Positions 10,528 through 20,053 of a DNA stretch of 64,000 bases are shown in pieces. The notes beneath the pieces were generated by a model. It was not told the origin of the DNA and did no database searches. It saw only the letters and a list, made by a program, of their open reading frames with translations. Source of the stretch: DASSUW01 sp963830725 (lineage in GTDB: Bacteria; Actinomycetota; Thermoleophilia; Solirubrobacterales; Solirubrobacteraceae); the NCBI GenBank assembly GCA_963830725.1, contig CAWHNO010000002.1, forward strand, positions 62,001 through 126,000. The letters are read 5' to 3'. The translations under genes and the position numbers were made by a program. Position 1 is the first letter of the stretch. Each line of letters opens with the position of its first letter.

Positions 10528-11806
10528 TCACCCGCGCCTGACGAGCTGCCGCGCGCGGTTCGCGGCCACCCGCCTGGCCAGGGAGAGCGCCGGCCGCACG
10601 ACGGTCGTCGGCTCTCCCGGCCGCTTGGCGGCGCCCACCTCCGCCAGCAGGTCCTCCCAGCGCGCGACGATGTTCCCGAGCTCGTAGCGCCGCGCGCCCT
10701 CGATCGCGGCCGCCCCGAACGCGCGCCGGCGGTCGGCGTCCGCCATCAGGCCCTTCATCGCCTCCGCGAGCGCATGCCGGTCGCCGTTGCGCACCACATG
10801 CCCGTCGACGCCCTCGCGCACGATGTCGCGCGGTCCCGTCGGGCAGTCGAAGCTCACGACCGGCAGCCCGACGGCCATCGCCTCCAGCAGCACCATCGGG
10901 AAGCCCTCGCGGCGCGAGCTCATCACGTACAGCGACGCGCGCGCGAGCTCCTCGTGCAGCCGCGGCGTGAAGCCCATCAGCTTGGCGCTGTCGCCGATCC
11001 CGAGCTCGGCGATCTGCTTGCGCAGCTTCTTGGCCGACGAGCCGTCGCCGAAGATCCGCAGCTCCCAGTCCGGGTGCGCGGGCGCGACCTCGGCCCACAC
11101 GCGCAGCAGGCGATCGAACCCCTTCTGCGGCGTCAGCCGGCCGGCGGCGACGACCACCTTGGCGTCGAGCGCGGCGCGCCGGCCGTCCGACGTCGGGCAC
11201 GCCGTTGGGCATGCACTCCACGCGCGTCCGCCGCGCAGCGCCCTGCGATACGCGCGCGCGTCACCCTCGGTGAGCGTCGACACGAGGTCGAGCCGCGGGT
11301 AGACGGCGCGGATCTGCGCGCGCAGCTCGTCGGTGTACGTCGCGAGGTTCATGTGGTCCTGCCCGACGCGGACCACGGCGGGCGCGGCGAGATGGGCGAT
11401 CGCGAGGTTGATCGACGGGCCGGGTCCCGATCAGCACGCCGTCGTGCACCGAGGCGAGGTAGCGGAACAGGTTCGCGTCGGTCAGCAGATTGAAGTTCGG
11501 GTGCCGGAAGTCGCGCTTGGACATCAGGCGGCGTGGGCTTGCGCGCCAGCGCGCGGCGCAGCGCCGGCTGGGCCGCTCGAGCGACTCCTCGCGCAGGTCG
11601 GTCAGCGCCTTCAGCCGAACCCCGGCGGGCACCGGCAGCGCCGGCTCGGCGCGCCGCCGGAACACGCTCGACGACCTCGACGTCGTGCCGCTTGGCGAGC
11701 TCGCCGGCGGTGGTGAGCGTCGTCCGGATCGTGCCGCCGACGCCGAAGGCATTCATGATGAGGAAGCGGATCGTCAGCGGGGCTCCCGGGTCGCGTCGGC
11801 GGCACA
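10528..11806 (-). pseudogene. GT4 glycosyltransferase, many frame breaks
   Basis: Bridging at least six +1 or +2 steps gives a GT4 enzyme of about 400 residues. The N-terminus is FLIMNAFGVGGTIRTTL, followed by RHPNFNLLTDANLFRYLA, then VVRVGQDHMNLATYTDELR, ECMPNGVPDV and VVVAAGRLTPQKGFDRLLRV. The donor-site segment is REGFPMVLLEAMAVGLPVVS, with the usual EX7E pattern. Breaks lie near 11,672, 11,590, 11,545, 11,425, 11,213 and 11,183. The last third (about 11,180-10,528) is one clean frame. The start is probably ATG 11,806 but could be further in. It is a close relative of the plus-strand GT4 at 15,628-16,892, with the same GGTIRTTL and NPxFNLL blocks. It heads the minus-strand operon, divergent from the sulfotransferase gene at 11,870. 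Confidence 0.65.
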
Positions 11807-11869
11807 TCACCCTAGCGAGCACCTGTCTAGACTCGCCTCGCAATCGACCCCCGACGTACAGGAGATGCC
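11807..11869. promoter_or_regulatory. Divergent intergenic region between the two halves of the polymer locus
   Basis: These 63 bases separate the minus-strand operon (GT4 first) from the plus-strand operon (sulfotransferase first), so both promoters should lie here or within the first codons. AGGAG at about 11,860-11,864, six bases before the GTG at 11,870, is a good ribosome binding site for the rightward gene. I see no convincing -35/-10 pair or operator. Confidence 0.4.
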
Positions 11870-12689
11870 GTGCCGGACACCGGTCCGCAGCGGCCGTCCG
11901 GCGGGCGTGGCCCGATCTTCGTCATCAGCGCGATGGGCTCGGGCTCGACGCTGCTTCGGCTCATCCTCGACAGCCACGACAACATCGCGATCCCGCAGGA
12001 GACGGGATTCATGCGCGCGTACAACGCCCACCAGTTCGTGCCGCTCAAGTGGTCGGGGCGCAACTGGGCGCGGCGCATGGGCTGGAGCCGCGAGGAGCTC
12101 GACGCCGAGCTCGCCGCGTTCTACGACCGGATCTTCCAGCGCTACGTGCAGAGCCACGGCAAGCAGCGCTGGGGAGACAAGACGCCGCTGCACACCTGGC
12201 ATGTCGACGGCATGGCGCGGCTGTTCCCGGACGCCGCGTTCATCGGGATCGTCCGCCATCCGGGCGGCAGCGTCGAGCTCGAACATGAACCGCTTCGGGC
12301 ACTCGTTCGGCCGCGCCGTCGTGCACGTCGACCGCTACGACCGCGAGATCGCCCGGCAGGCGGCCAGGCACCGCGACCGGTTCGTGCTCGTGCGCTACGA
12401 GGAGCTCGTCCTGCGCCCCGAGCCGCTGCTGCGCGAGCTGCTCGACTGGCTCGGCGAGCCGTGGTCCGACCGCGTGCTCGCAGCACCACACGGTGCAGAT
12501 CGGCCGCGGCGGGCGGGTGACCGTCGAGGGCAAGAACCGGATCGACGACCCGATCGACGTGTCGCGCGATCGACAAGTGGTTCCGGACCCTGCCCGAGGC
12601 GCGAGCGGCCGGCGCTCGCACGGCGGCTGGGGCGGCTCGCCGAGTTCTACGGCTACTCGATGGACGATCCGGCCGTGCTCGGCCGCTGA
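11870..12689 (+). pseudogene. Sulfotransferase, four +1 frame steps
   Basis: The GTG start at 11,870 follows AGGAG. The first clean frame gives FVISAMGSGSTLLRLILDSH (5'-phosphosulfate loop) and FIGIVRHPGGSV (3'-phosphate motif). After a +1 step near 12,285 it continues SSNMNRFGHSFGRAVVHVDRY and then FVLVRYEELVLRPEPLLREL. Further +1 steps near 12,490, 12,570 and 12,605 restore QHHTVQIGRGGRVTVEGK, IDKWFRTLPEA and RPALARRLGRLAEFYGYS. The joined protein has about 270 residues, the normal length for a bacterial sulfotransferase, and its order of motifs is complete. That argues for a recently intact, or miscalled, gene rather than an old relic. It is the third sulfotransferase of the locus. Confidence 0.7.
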
Positions 12690-15622
12690 GCGCCGGCGGA
12701 CGCTGCTGATCCGCGGCAGCGACATCGAGGCGCGGATCGACGAGTTCCCGGACCTCGACCTGCGCGCCGAGCCCGAGCCGCCGCTCGCCGAGCGCTTCTA
12801 CCACCCCGGCAGGATGCAGCTGCACTCCGTGCTCGAGCCGAAGACGCCGCCCGCCCAGGCGCGGGAGACGGAGCCGGGCGTCCTCGTACGCGCGTGGCGA
12901 GTCCTCCCGCGCGGCGCCCGCAGGCGGCTGCACCCGCTCGCCGCCGCGTCGTCCGGCGCGTCCGCAGAGCATCTTGATCCGGCCGCCGATCCCCGGCAGC
13001 GCCCGCCGGCTCGCGCCGCCGCTACCGCCGCGCGCGGATCCTGTGGCCCGACCGCGTCCGCCGCGCGGCGGCCGAGCTGCGCCCGCCCGGGAGCGCACCG
13101 CCCGCGCTGGAGCCCGCGCCCGAGCCGCCCGGATCCGAGCCCGCGCCGCGCGAGACCCTGCTGCGGGCGCTCGCAGCGCGGCCGGACGCTCGACGACGCG
13201 CTCATGCGCCAGCTGCGGTCGCTGCTCGCCGCCGGCGACACGGACGGGGCGTGGGCGCTCGCCGAGTCGCTGCAGGCCCAGGACGAGACGCGCATGCTCG
13301 GGCCATGTCGCGGCGGGCATCACCGCGTACCGGCGCGGCTTCGCCGAGCTCGCCCACGAGCAGCTGCGCGACGGTCCCGCGCGAGCTGTGGACCGTCCAC
13401 GCGGCGCCGGCCTACTGCGCGTGGCGGCCTGGCGGCCGCGCCCGAGGAGACGCTCGCGCGAGCTGCGCGCGCTGGTCGCCGACGAGCCGCTCGGCGTTCC
13501 CGTGCGGACGTGGTACGACATCGCCGTCGCCGCCTTCGGCTACGGCGACGAGGCGCTCGCGCGCGAGCTCCTTCGAGGCGTTCGAGCGCCGGCCTTCGCG
13601 CCGACCCCGGCTCCTGGCGCGAGGGCGCACGCCATGCCGACTGGCTGCGCCCGTGGATCGCCGCCGACGGGAGCTCGCCCACGGCGCCGCCGCCGGAGGG
13701 CGGGCGCCGGTCGTTCGCGGTCATGGACTACGGGCACCCGGGCGCGAACCGCGCGTCGGCCAACATCGGCGACCACATCCAGACCGTGGCCGCGCTCGGC
13801 CACCTCGTCCGCCACCGCAGCGTGCGCCTCCACGGCGCTGCCGGAGCTGGTCGCGCTGCTGGACGAGCTCGGCGAGCGCGTCCGTCCGGAGCGGCGGCGC
13901 GACGACGTCGACGCCGACCTCGAGGTCCTCACCGTGCACCGCGACGCCTCGATGTACGAAGCGATCCCCGCGGACACGTGGACGCTGTGCTTCGGCTGGT
14001 ACATGCACGCGATCTTCGGGATGCGGCACGGGTTCCCGCTGCACGACAACCTGCGCCCGATCTTCGTCTCGTTCCACTGCAACAAGCGCAGCCTGCTGAC
14101 CGCCGGCGGCGGTCGAGTACCTCAGGCGCTACGGGCCGGTGGGCTGCCGCGACTGGACGACGGTCAACCTGCTGCTCTCGCTCGACGTGCCGGCCTTCTT
14201 CTCGGGCTGCGTGACGACGACGATCGACACGGTGTTCCCCGAACCCAGCCTCGCCGCCGGCCGACGCCCCGGTCGCGTACGTCGACGTCCCGGCGGCGGA
14301 GGGCGGCGTCCACTACCGCCACAGCTCGATCCAGGTCCGCCGGCGGTCGTTCGTGGCCAACATGCGGGTCGGCGCTCGACGCGCTGGAGACGTATCGCAC
14401 CCGCCACCGCAAGGTGGTCACCTCGCGCCTGCACTGCTACCTCCCCGTGCGCGCCCTCGGCGTCGACGTCGAGTTCCGCCCGGTCAACCCCTCCGACATC
14501 CGCTTCGACGGGCTGGCCGGGATCGACGACCGCGCGTTCGACGCGGATCCGCGAGGGCTCTGACGGAGAAGCTCGAGGCGGTCATCGGGCGCGATCCTCG
14601 GCGGCCGCCCGGAGGCCGACGTCTATGCCCTGCTGGCGCGAGCTCACCGCCGCCGACGTGGCCGCGGCGCGCGAGCGCGCACGCGCAGCCGGTGCGGCTG
14701 CCGGCCCCGGCCTCCGACCTCGAGCGCGCAGGTCGCGCGAATCGCGGCCGAGACGGTCACGCGCGAGCCGGCGGCGACCGCGCCCGGGGAGCCGGTGCAC
14801 GTCGCCGCGATCGTGGGAAAGGGCGGCGTCCGGAGCCTCTCGGTGCTCGTCGGCATCGCTGCTCGAGCACGCCACGGCGACCGCTGCACGTGTGGGTGCT
14901 CGCACTGCCCGGGACCGGCGACGCCGCCGGGCTCGACGAGCTGTCGGCGCGCTTCCCGCAGGTCGCGCTTCAGCCGCGTGCCGCTGCGCGGGCTCGGCGC
15001 GGGCCTGTGGACGCCGGCCGGCGAGCAGGCGCCGCCCGCGGACCATCGTCCGGCTCGTGCTCGCCGAGCTGCTGCCGCGACGTCGCGCGCGTGGTCCTGC
15101 TCCCGCTGCCGTCCGTGGCGAGCGCCGACGTCGCCGAGCTGGCGCGGCCTCGACCTCGGCGGGCACGCCGTCGCCGCGGCCCGGCGGCCGGGGACCGCCA
15201 TCAGCGGCTTCGGCGTGATCCACGCCGCCGCCCTGCGGCTCGGACGCCGCGCGGAGGCGGCGTCCGACCTGCGGCGCACCGCGCACGCGCGCCATGCGTT
15301 CGACTTCGACGCGTTCATGGACGACGTCCTGGTCCTCGACCTCGAGCGGCTGCGCCGCGATCGGTTCGCCGACGAGGCGCTGCGGCTCGTCCAGGCGTAC
15401 GGCCTCACCGACCTCGAGGTCCTGCACTTCGTCATGGGTCCCGACCGCGCGACGATCCCGGCCCGCTGGGCGGTCGTGCCGACCTGGACGCCCGAGCGCG
15501 GCCCGGGCCTCATGTACTGGGTCGACCGCGTCAAGCCGGCGGGCGCGCTCCTGACCGCCGAGCGCGACGGCTGGCGCCGTCGCGCCGAGTCCCTCCGGCG
15601 CGGTGACGGGACGGCAGCCTAG
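12690..15622 (+). pseudogene. Polysaccharide pyruvyl transferase / GT8-like multidomain protein, about 25 frame steps
   Basis: Following one protein through the three frames in order gives about 970 residues. First comes a region of unknown fold (IRGSDIEARIDEFPDLDLR...), then an Ala/Arg-rich helical part with possible TPR-like helices (LMRQLRSLLAAGDTDGAWAL, YDIAVAAFGYGDEALAREL). A polysaccharide pyruvyl transferase domain follows, with ANIGDHIQTVAALGHLV, YGPVGCRDWTTVNLLLSLDV, PAFFSGCVTTTIDTVFP and VVTSRLHCYLPVRALGV. The C-terminal 300 residues are GT8-like (HVWVLALPGTGDAAGLDEL, FMDDVLVLDLERLRRDRFAD). All breaks traced between 12,965 and 15,145 are +1. The stretch 15,146-15,622 is clean and ends in TAG six bases before the next gene. 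The start could not be fixed; it probably lies just after the sulfotransferase stop. A pyruvyl ketal and sugar addition to the polymer are the likely roles. Confidence 0.6.
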
Positions 15623-15627
15623 GGGCC

Positions 15628-16892
15628 GTGAGTCGCGCCGCCGGCGCCTGCTCGGCCCGGCGGCGGTCGCGGCGCACCGCGCGGCCGTCGAGGTCGTGGC
15701 GCGCTGGCCGCGCCGGCGGCGGGCTGCGGCGGCCGGCGGCCCGCGTGCGCTTCCTGCTCGCCCACGCCTGGGGCATGGGCGGCACGATCCGGACGACGCT
15801 GACCGTCGCCGCGCACCTCGCCGGGCACGAGGACGTCGAGGTGGTGAGCCTGCTCCGCCGCCGCGAGCGGCCGTTCTTCGCCTTCGCGCCCGGCCTCCGG
15901 GTCACGGCGCTCGACGGACCGCCGGCGCGGTCGCCGCGGCCTGCTGGACCGGCTGCCGAGCCTGCTCGTCCATCCCGAGGACTACGCCTATCCGTGGTGC
16001 AGCCTGCGGACGGACGCCGCGCTCGCGCGCTGGCTGCGGTCGCTCGACGGCGGCGTCCTGGTGACCACGCGCCCGGCCTTCAACCTGCTGGCGGCGCGGC
16101 TGGCGCCGGCCGGCGTCGTCACGGTCGGCCAGGAGCACCTGCACCTCGGCTCGCACCGGCCGCGGCTGGCGGCCGAGATCGGGCGCCACTACGGCCGGCT
16201 CGACGCGCTGACCGTGCTCACCACGCACGACGAGGACGCCTACCGTGGGCTGCTCGCCGCCGCCCCGACCCGTGTCGAGCGGATCCCGAATCCGCTGCCG
16301 GACGCCGGCGGGCCGGTCTCCGGCCCAGGCCGAGCCGGTCGTGGTGGCCGCCGGCCGGCTCGCGACGCAGAAGGGCTTCGACCTGCTCGTCCCCGCCTTC
16401 GCGCGGATCTCCGGGCGCGCGACCGGCTGGCGGCTGCTGATCTATGGCAGCGGCCCCGAGCGCGACCGCCTGCAGGCGCAGATCGACGCCCTCGGGCTCG
16501 GCGAGCAGGTGGCGCTCATGGGCCGCAGCCGGCGGCTCCGAGCCGACATGGCGAAGGCGTCCGTGTTCGCGCTCAGCTCGCGCTTCGAGGGCTTCGGGAT
16601 GGTGCTCGTCGAGGCGATGGCCGCAGGGCTCGCGGTGGTGAGCTTCGACTGCCCGTACGGGCCGAGCGACATCGTCGACGACGGCCGCGACGGCACGCTG
16701 GTGCCCGCCGAGGACGTCGACGCGCTGGCCGCGGCGCTGCTCGAGCTGATCGACGACCCCGACCGCCGCCGCCGTTATGCGGCCGCCGCGCGGGTCACCG
16801 CGCGGCGCTACGACGTCGCCGCGATCGGCCCGCGCTGGGATGCGCTCCTGCAGGATCTGCGCACCCCCGCCGCTACGCTCCGACGGCTTTGA
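15628..16892 (+). pseudogene. GT4 glycosyltransferase, frameshifted
   Basis: The gene runs from GTG 15,628 to TGA 16,892, about 415 residues after bridging. The core begins VRFLLAHAWGMGGTIRTTLTV and, after a +1 step near 15,935, continues LLDRLPSLLVHPEDYAYPW and RPAFNLLAARLAPAGVVTVGQEHL. A second step near 16,318 leads into PVVVAAGRLATQKGFDLLV and the donor-site block SSRFEGFGMVLVEAMAAGLAVVS. The Arg-rich N-terminal 45 residues probably also contain breaks, because LGPAAVAAHRAAVEVVAR in the next frame looks more protein-like. The C-terminal 190 residues are a single clean frame. It is paralogous to the GT4 at 10,528-11,806. It sits between the pyruvyl transferase gene and the CDP-alcohol module, and its stop overlaps a TTG start of the next gene. 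Confidence 0.7.
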
Positions 16893-16900
16893 CCAGCGGG

Positions 16901-18669
16901 GTGACCGATTCGCGAGCAGCGCAGCGCCGCCGGCCGGCCGGCGACCGTCCCGGTCGCCCACGACGACCGCTCGCTCGCCGTCGCCGTCCTGCTCGCCACC
17001 TCGCCGGCCCAGGAGGGCGGACCCGCCGCGCTGCTGCCGTGGGAGGACGGCACCGTGCTCGGCCGGCTCATCGCCCAGCTGCGGTCGCTCGGCGCGCGGT
17101 CGACGGTCGTGCTGACCCGCCCCGAGTGGGAGGCCGCGGTGCAGGGCGCCGTCGCGTCGCACGGCGCCGCCGTCGAGGTCCGGACCGCGAGCTCGCCGGC
17201 CGGCGACCTGCGCGTGCTGGCCGCGATCGCGGAGGGTGCGCGAGGCGCGCTGCTCGTGAGCTACGGCGATGTCGTCGTACACCGCGAGGCGCTCGCCGGG
17301 CTGGTCGCCGATCCGCGGGTGCGCACCGGCGTCCTCGCGGGCGGCAGGCACCGGCCGCTGGCCTTCCGGGTCCAGAGCCGCCGCGGCCGCCTGCTCAGCG
17401 CCGGCTCGCCGTACCACAGCGTCCGCCGCCCGAACGCGAGCTTTCTCGGCGTCCTGCGCGTCGGCCCGGCCCAGCTCGACGCGGTCGCCGCAGCCGTCGG
17501 CGCCCTCGCACCGCTGACCGCCGACCTGCCGCCGGCCTGGCAGGCCGAGCTCGAGCGCAAGGCCGAGCGCTGGCGCGGCGCGCCGGACGACCGGCAGGCC
17601 GGCGGCGACGACTTCGCCGCGCCCGAGGAGGAGGAGAGCTTCGAGGATCCGGTCGACCCGGCCGGCGCGCGGGCGGCGCCTCTCGGAGGCCGCCGTGGCG
17701 CGGGTGCGCAACCGGCTCCAGGCGGCGCCGGACGACGTGGTGTCGCTGCTGCTCGTCGCCCTCGTGCGCAGCGGGGTCCCGGTCGGCACGGTCTACCTGC
17801 GGCGCATGTTCTGGGCGCGGCCGCTGTCGCTCGAGGCCGCCGCGCAGCGGCGGCGACCGACGTCGCCGGCTACGACGAGGACCGGCTGCTGCTCGACTCG
17901 GCCGTCAAGGGCGCGGACGGGTTCTTCACGACGTTCTTCGTCAGCCCCTACTCGAAGTTCATCGCCCGCTGGGCGGCGCGGCGCGGCCTCACGCCGAACC
18001 AGGTCACCGTCGCCTCGATGGTCATCGGCGTCGCCGCGGCGGCGGCCTTCGCGACCGGCGAGCGCTGGGGCCTGGTCGCCGGCGCCATCCTGCTCCAGCT
18101 CTCGTTCACCGCCGACTGCGTCGACGGCCAGCTCGCCCGCTACACGCGCAACTTCTCCGCGCTCGGCGCCTGGCTCGACTCGATGTTCGACCGCGGCAAG
18201 GAGTACCTCGCGTTCGCCGGACTGGCGATCGGCGCGAGCCGCGCCGGCGACCCGGTGTGGCTGCTGGCGTGCGCCGCCATCACGCTCCAGACCGTGCGCC
18301 ACATGTCGGACTTCGCGTACATGGCGGTGCCGCTCGCAGACTACGCAGTCGGTCTCCGGCCCGCCGCTCGAGCAGCCGCTCGATGCCGCGGGCCTGGCGG
18401 CCGAGGCGCGGCGTGAGGGAGCGCACGCGCCGCCGGCCGAGCGCTCGGCCGCCACGCGCGTGCTCGCCGCGTGGCGGCGCACGGACCGCTCCAAGACGGC
18501 GCGCTGGCTCAAGCGGATGATCGCGTTCCCGATCGGCGAGCGGTTCGCGGTGATCTCGCTCACCGCCGCGCTCTGGAGCCCGCGCACGACGTTCGTCGCG
18601 CTCCTCACCTGGGGCGCGATCGCGTTCGTCTACATGCATGGCGGCCGCGTCCTGCGATCGGTCCGATGA
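16901..18669 (+). pseudogene. Nucleotidyltransferase-like domain fused to CDP-alcohol phosphotransferase, frameshifted
   Basis: The start is GTG 16,901, or TTG 16,889 overlapping the previous stop. Bridged length is about 585 residues. Residues 20-220 resemble a MobA/GlmU-type NTP transferase (AVAVLLATSPAQEGGPAALLP, LGRLIAQLRSLGARSTVVL, LVSYGDVVVHREAL), although the glycine-rich loop is degenerate. The C-terminal half is a membrane CDP-alcohol phosphotransferase with the complete signature DG-QL-AR...G-AWL-D-SMF-D around 18,120-18,195 and flanking membrane helices. Breaks lie near 16,940, 17,670, 17,850 and 18,357; the catalytic segment is in one clean frame. The architecture recalls archaeal and actinobacterial bifunctional cytidylyltransferase/CDP-alcohol transferases. 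It would join a CMP-activated alcohol phosphate to an acceptor alcohol in the membrane. Confidence 0.65.
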
Positions 18670-19325
18670 GCCGCGTCGCGTCGACCCCGCTGCCCGCCGC
18701 CGCGGCGCTCGCCGATCCGATCGGCGTCTACCGCGACGACGGGCCGCTCGCGCGCGCGATCGCCCGCGTGCTCGCCCCGCTCGCCGCTCCGGCTCCGCTG
18801 CTGCTGCTGGCCGCCGCCGCGCCGCTGCTGGCCGCCGTCGCGCTCGAAGGCAGCGGCGCGTCGCGCGGCCTGGCCGCGGCCGTGCTGGCCTGGGCGATCG
18901 TCCTCGGCGGCGCGTCGCGGGCCCGGCCGGGCCGGCCCAAGACGCGCTGGGCCGAGCCGGCGCTGCTGCGCGCGATCGAGTTCGTGGGCCTGATCTGGAT
19001 CGCGCTCGCTGCACGGCGAGTCGGCGTATCCCGCGGTCTACGCGCTGCTCGGCGTGCTCGCCTTCCGGCACTACGACCTCAGCGTACCGGCTGCGCCAGC
19101 GTCGGCGCGATCGCCGGCGCCGTGGGTGGCGACGCTGGCCGGCGGCTGGGACGGCCGGCTGATCGTCGCGTTCGCGCTGCTGGTCGCCGGGCTGCTGCCG
19201 GCCGGCGTACTTCGCGGCGGCCGCCGTGCTCGGCGCCGCCTTCGTCGCCGAGGCGTCCGCGGCGTGGCGGCGCGGCGCGCGCGACGGGGCTCCGCTCGAC
19301 GACGAGGAGGACGACGGTCCAGTGA
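18666..19325 (+). pseudogene. DUF5941-like membrane protein, frameshifted
   Basis: The ATG overlaps the previous stop (ATGA). The first frame begins MSRVASTPLPAAAALADPIG and contains at least two Ala/Leu-rich membrane helices (LLLLAAAAPLLAAVAL, AAVLAWAIVLGG). Steps near 19,009, 19,081, 19,105 and 19,208 are needed to read GESAYPAVYALLGVLAFRHY, YRLRQ, WVATLAGGWDGRLIVAFALL and AAAVLGAAFVAEASAAW. A final +1 step near 19,318 would bring the protein onto TGA 19,323-19,325, overlapping the next start. Without that step it would be fused to the nucleotidyltransferase. The block FRHYDL...GGWDGRL resembles actinobacterial DUF5941 proteins; this call rests on memory of the family. Function unknown. Its position between a CDP-alcohol phosphotransferase and a nucleotidyltransferase suggests a membrane role in the same pathway. 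Confidence 0.5.
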
Positions 19326-20053
19326 TCGGGATGGTGCTCGCCGCCGGCGCCGGGAAGCGACTCGGCGCGGAGACCGCGGAGCTGCCGAAGACGCTGCTGC
19401 CGGTGGACGGCGACCGCACGATCCTCGACATCGCGCTCGCCAACTTCGCCCACGTCGGGCTCGAGGAGGCGGTGGTCGTGACCGGCTACGCGCACGACCG
19501 GGTCGCCGAGCGGGCGGGCGCGCTCGAACGCCGTCACGGGCTGAGGCTCGAGCTGGTCTACAACCCGAAGGCGCTCGAGTGGAACAACGCCTACTCGCTC
19601 TGGTGCGCGCGGGACGCGTTCGCCGACGGCGTCCTGCTCGCCAACGGCGACACCGTGCACCCCGCGTCGGTCGAGGAGTCGCTGCTCGCCGCCCGCGGGC
19701 CGGAGCTGCTGATCGCCGTCGACGACGAGAAGCCGCTCGGCGAGGAGGAGATGAAGGTCCACGTCAGCGCCGAGGGCTACCTGGACCGCATCAACAAGGC
19801 GCTCGACCCGGCGACGGCGCAGGGCGAGTACATCGGCGTGACGCTGATCGAGCCGGCGGCGGCCACCGGGCTCGCCGAGGCGCTCGAGGCCACGTTCGAG
19901 CGCGATCCCCAGCTCTACTACGAGGACGGCTTCCAGGAGTTCGCCGACCGCGGCGGCCGCGTCGGGATCGCCCCGATCGGCGCCGTCGAGTGGGTCGAGG
20001 TCGACGACGGCCGCGACCTCGAGCGGGCGCGGGAGGTCGCGTGCCGCTGCTGA
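19322..20053 (+). CDS. Sugar/alcohol-phosphate nucleotidyltransferase (LicC/GlmU-like)
   Basis: A clean frame of 243 residues from GTG 19,322. GMVLAAGAGKRLG is the nucleotide-binding signature, ELPKTLLPVDG carries the catalytic Lys, and GVLLANGDTVHPASV is the metal-binding Asp region. YNPKALEWNNAYSLWCAR strongly resembles LicC-type phosphocholine cytidylyltransferases and related enzymes that make CDP-alcohols from alcohol phosphates. No acyltransferase tail is present. It overlaps the next gene, a glycerol-1-phosphate-dehydrogenase-like enzyme, and lies between two CDP-alcohol phosphotransferases, so formation of CDP-glycerol or a similar CDP-polyol is a reasonable inference. The nucleotide specificity (CTP) is not proved by the sequence. 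It marks the end of the frame-damaged zone. Confidence 0.75.
   Translation: MIGMVLAAGAGKRLGAETAELPKTLLPVDGDRTILDIALANFAHVGLEEAVVVTGYAHDRVAERAGALERRHGLRLELVYNPKALEWNNAYSLWCARDAFADGVLLANGDTVHPASVEESLLAARGPELLIAVDDEKPLGEEEMKVHVSAEGYLDRINKALDPATAQGEYIGVTLIEPAAATGLAEALEATFERDPQLYYEDGFQEFADRGGRVGIAPIGAVEWVEVDDGRDLERAREVACRC

Noticed and set aside
12690..15622. Programmed +1 frameshifting as an explanation of the broken genes
   Set aside because: About 25 shifts in one gene with no common slippery codon, stop codon or stimulatory structure make programmed recoding implausible; insertion-type consensus errors or recent mutation are simpler.
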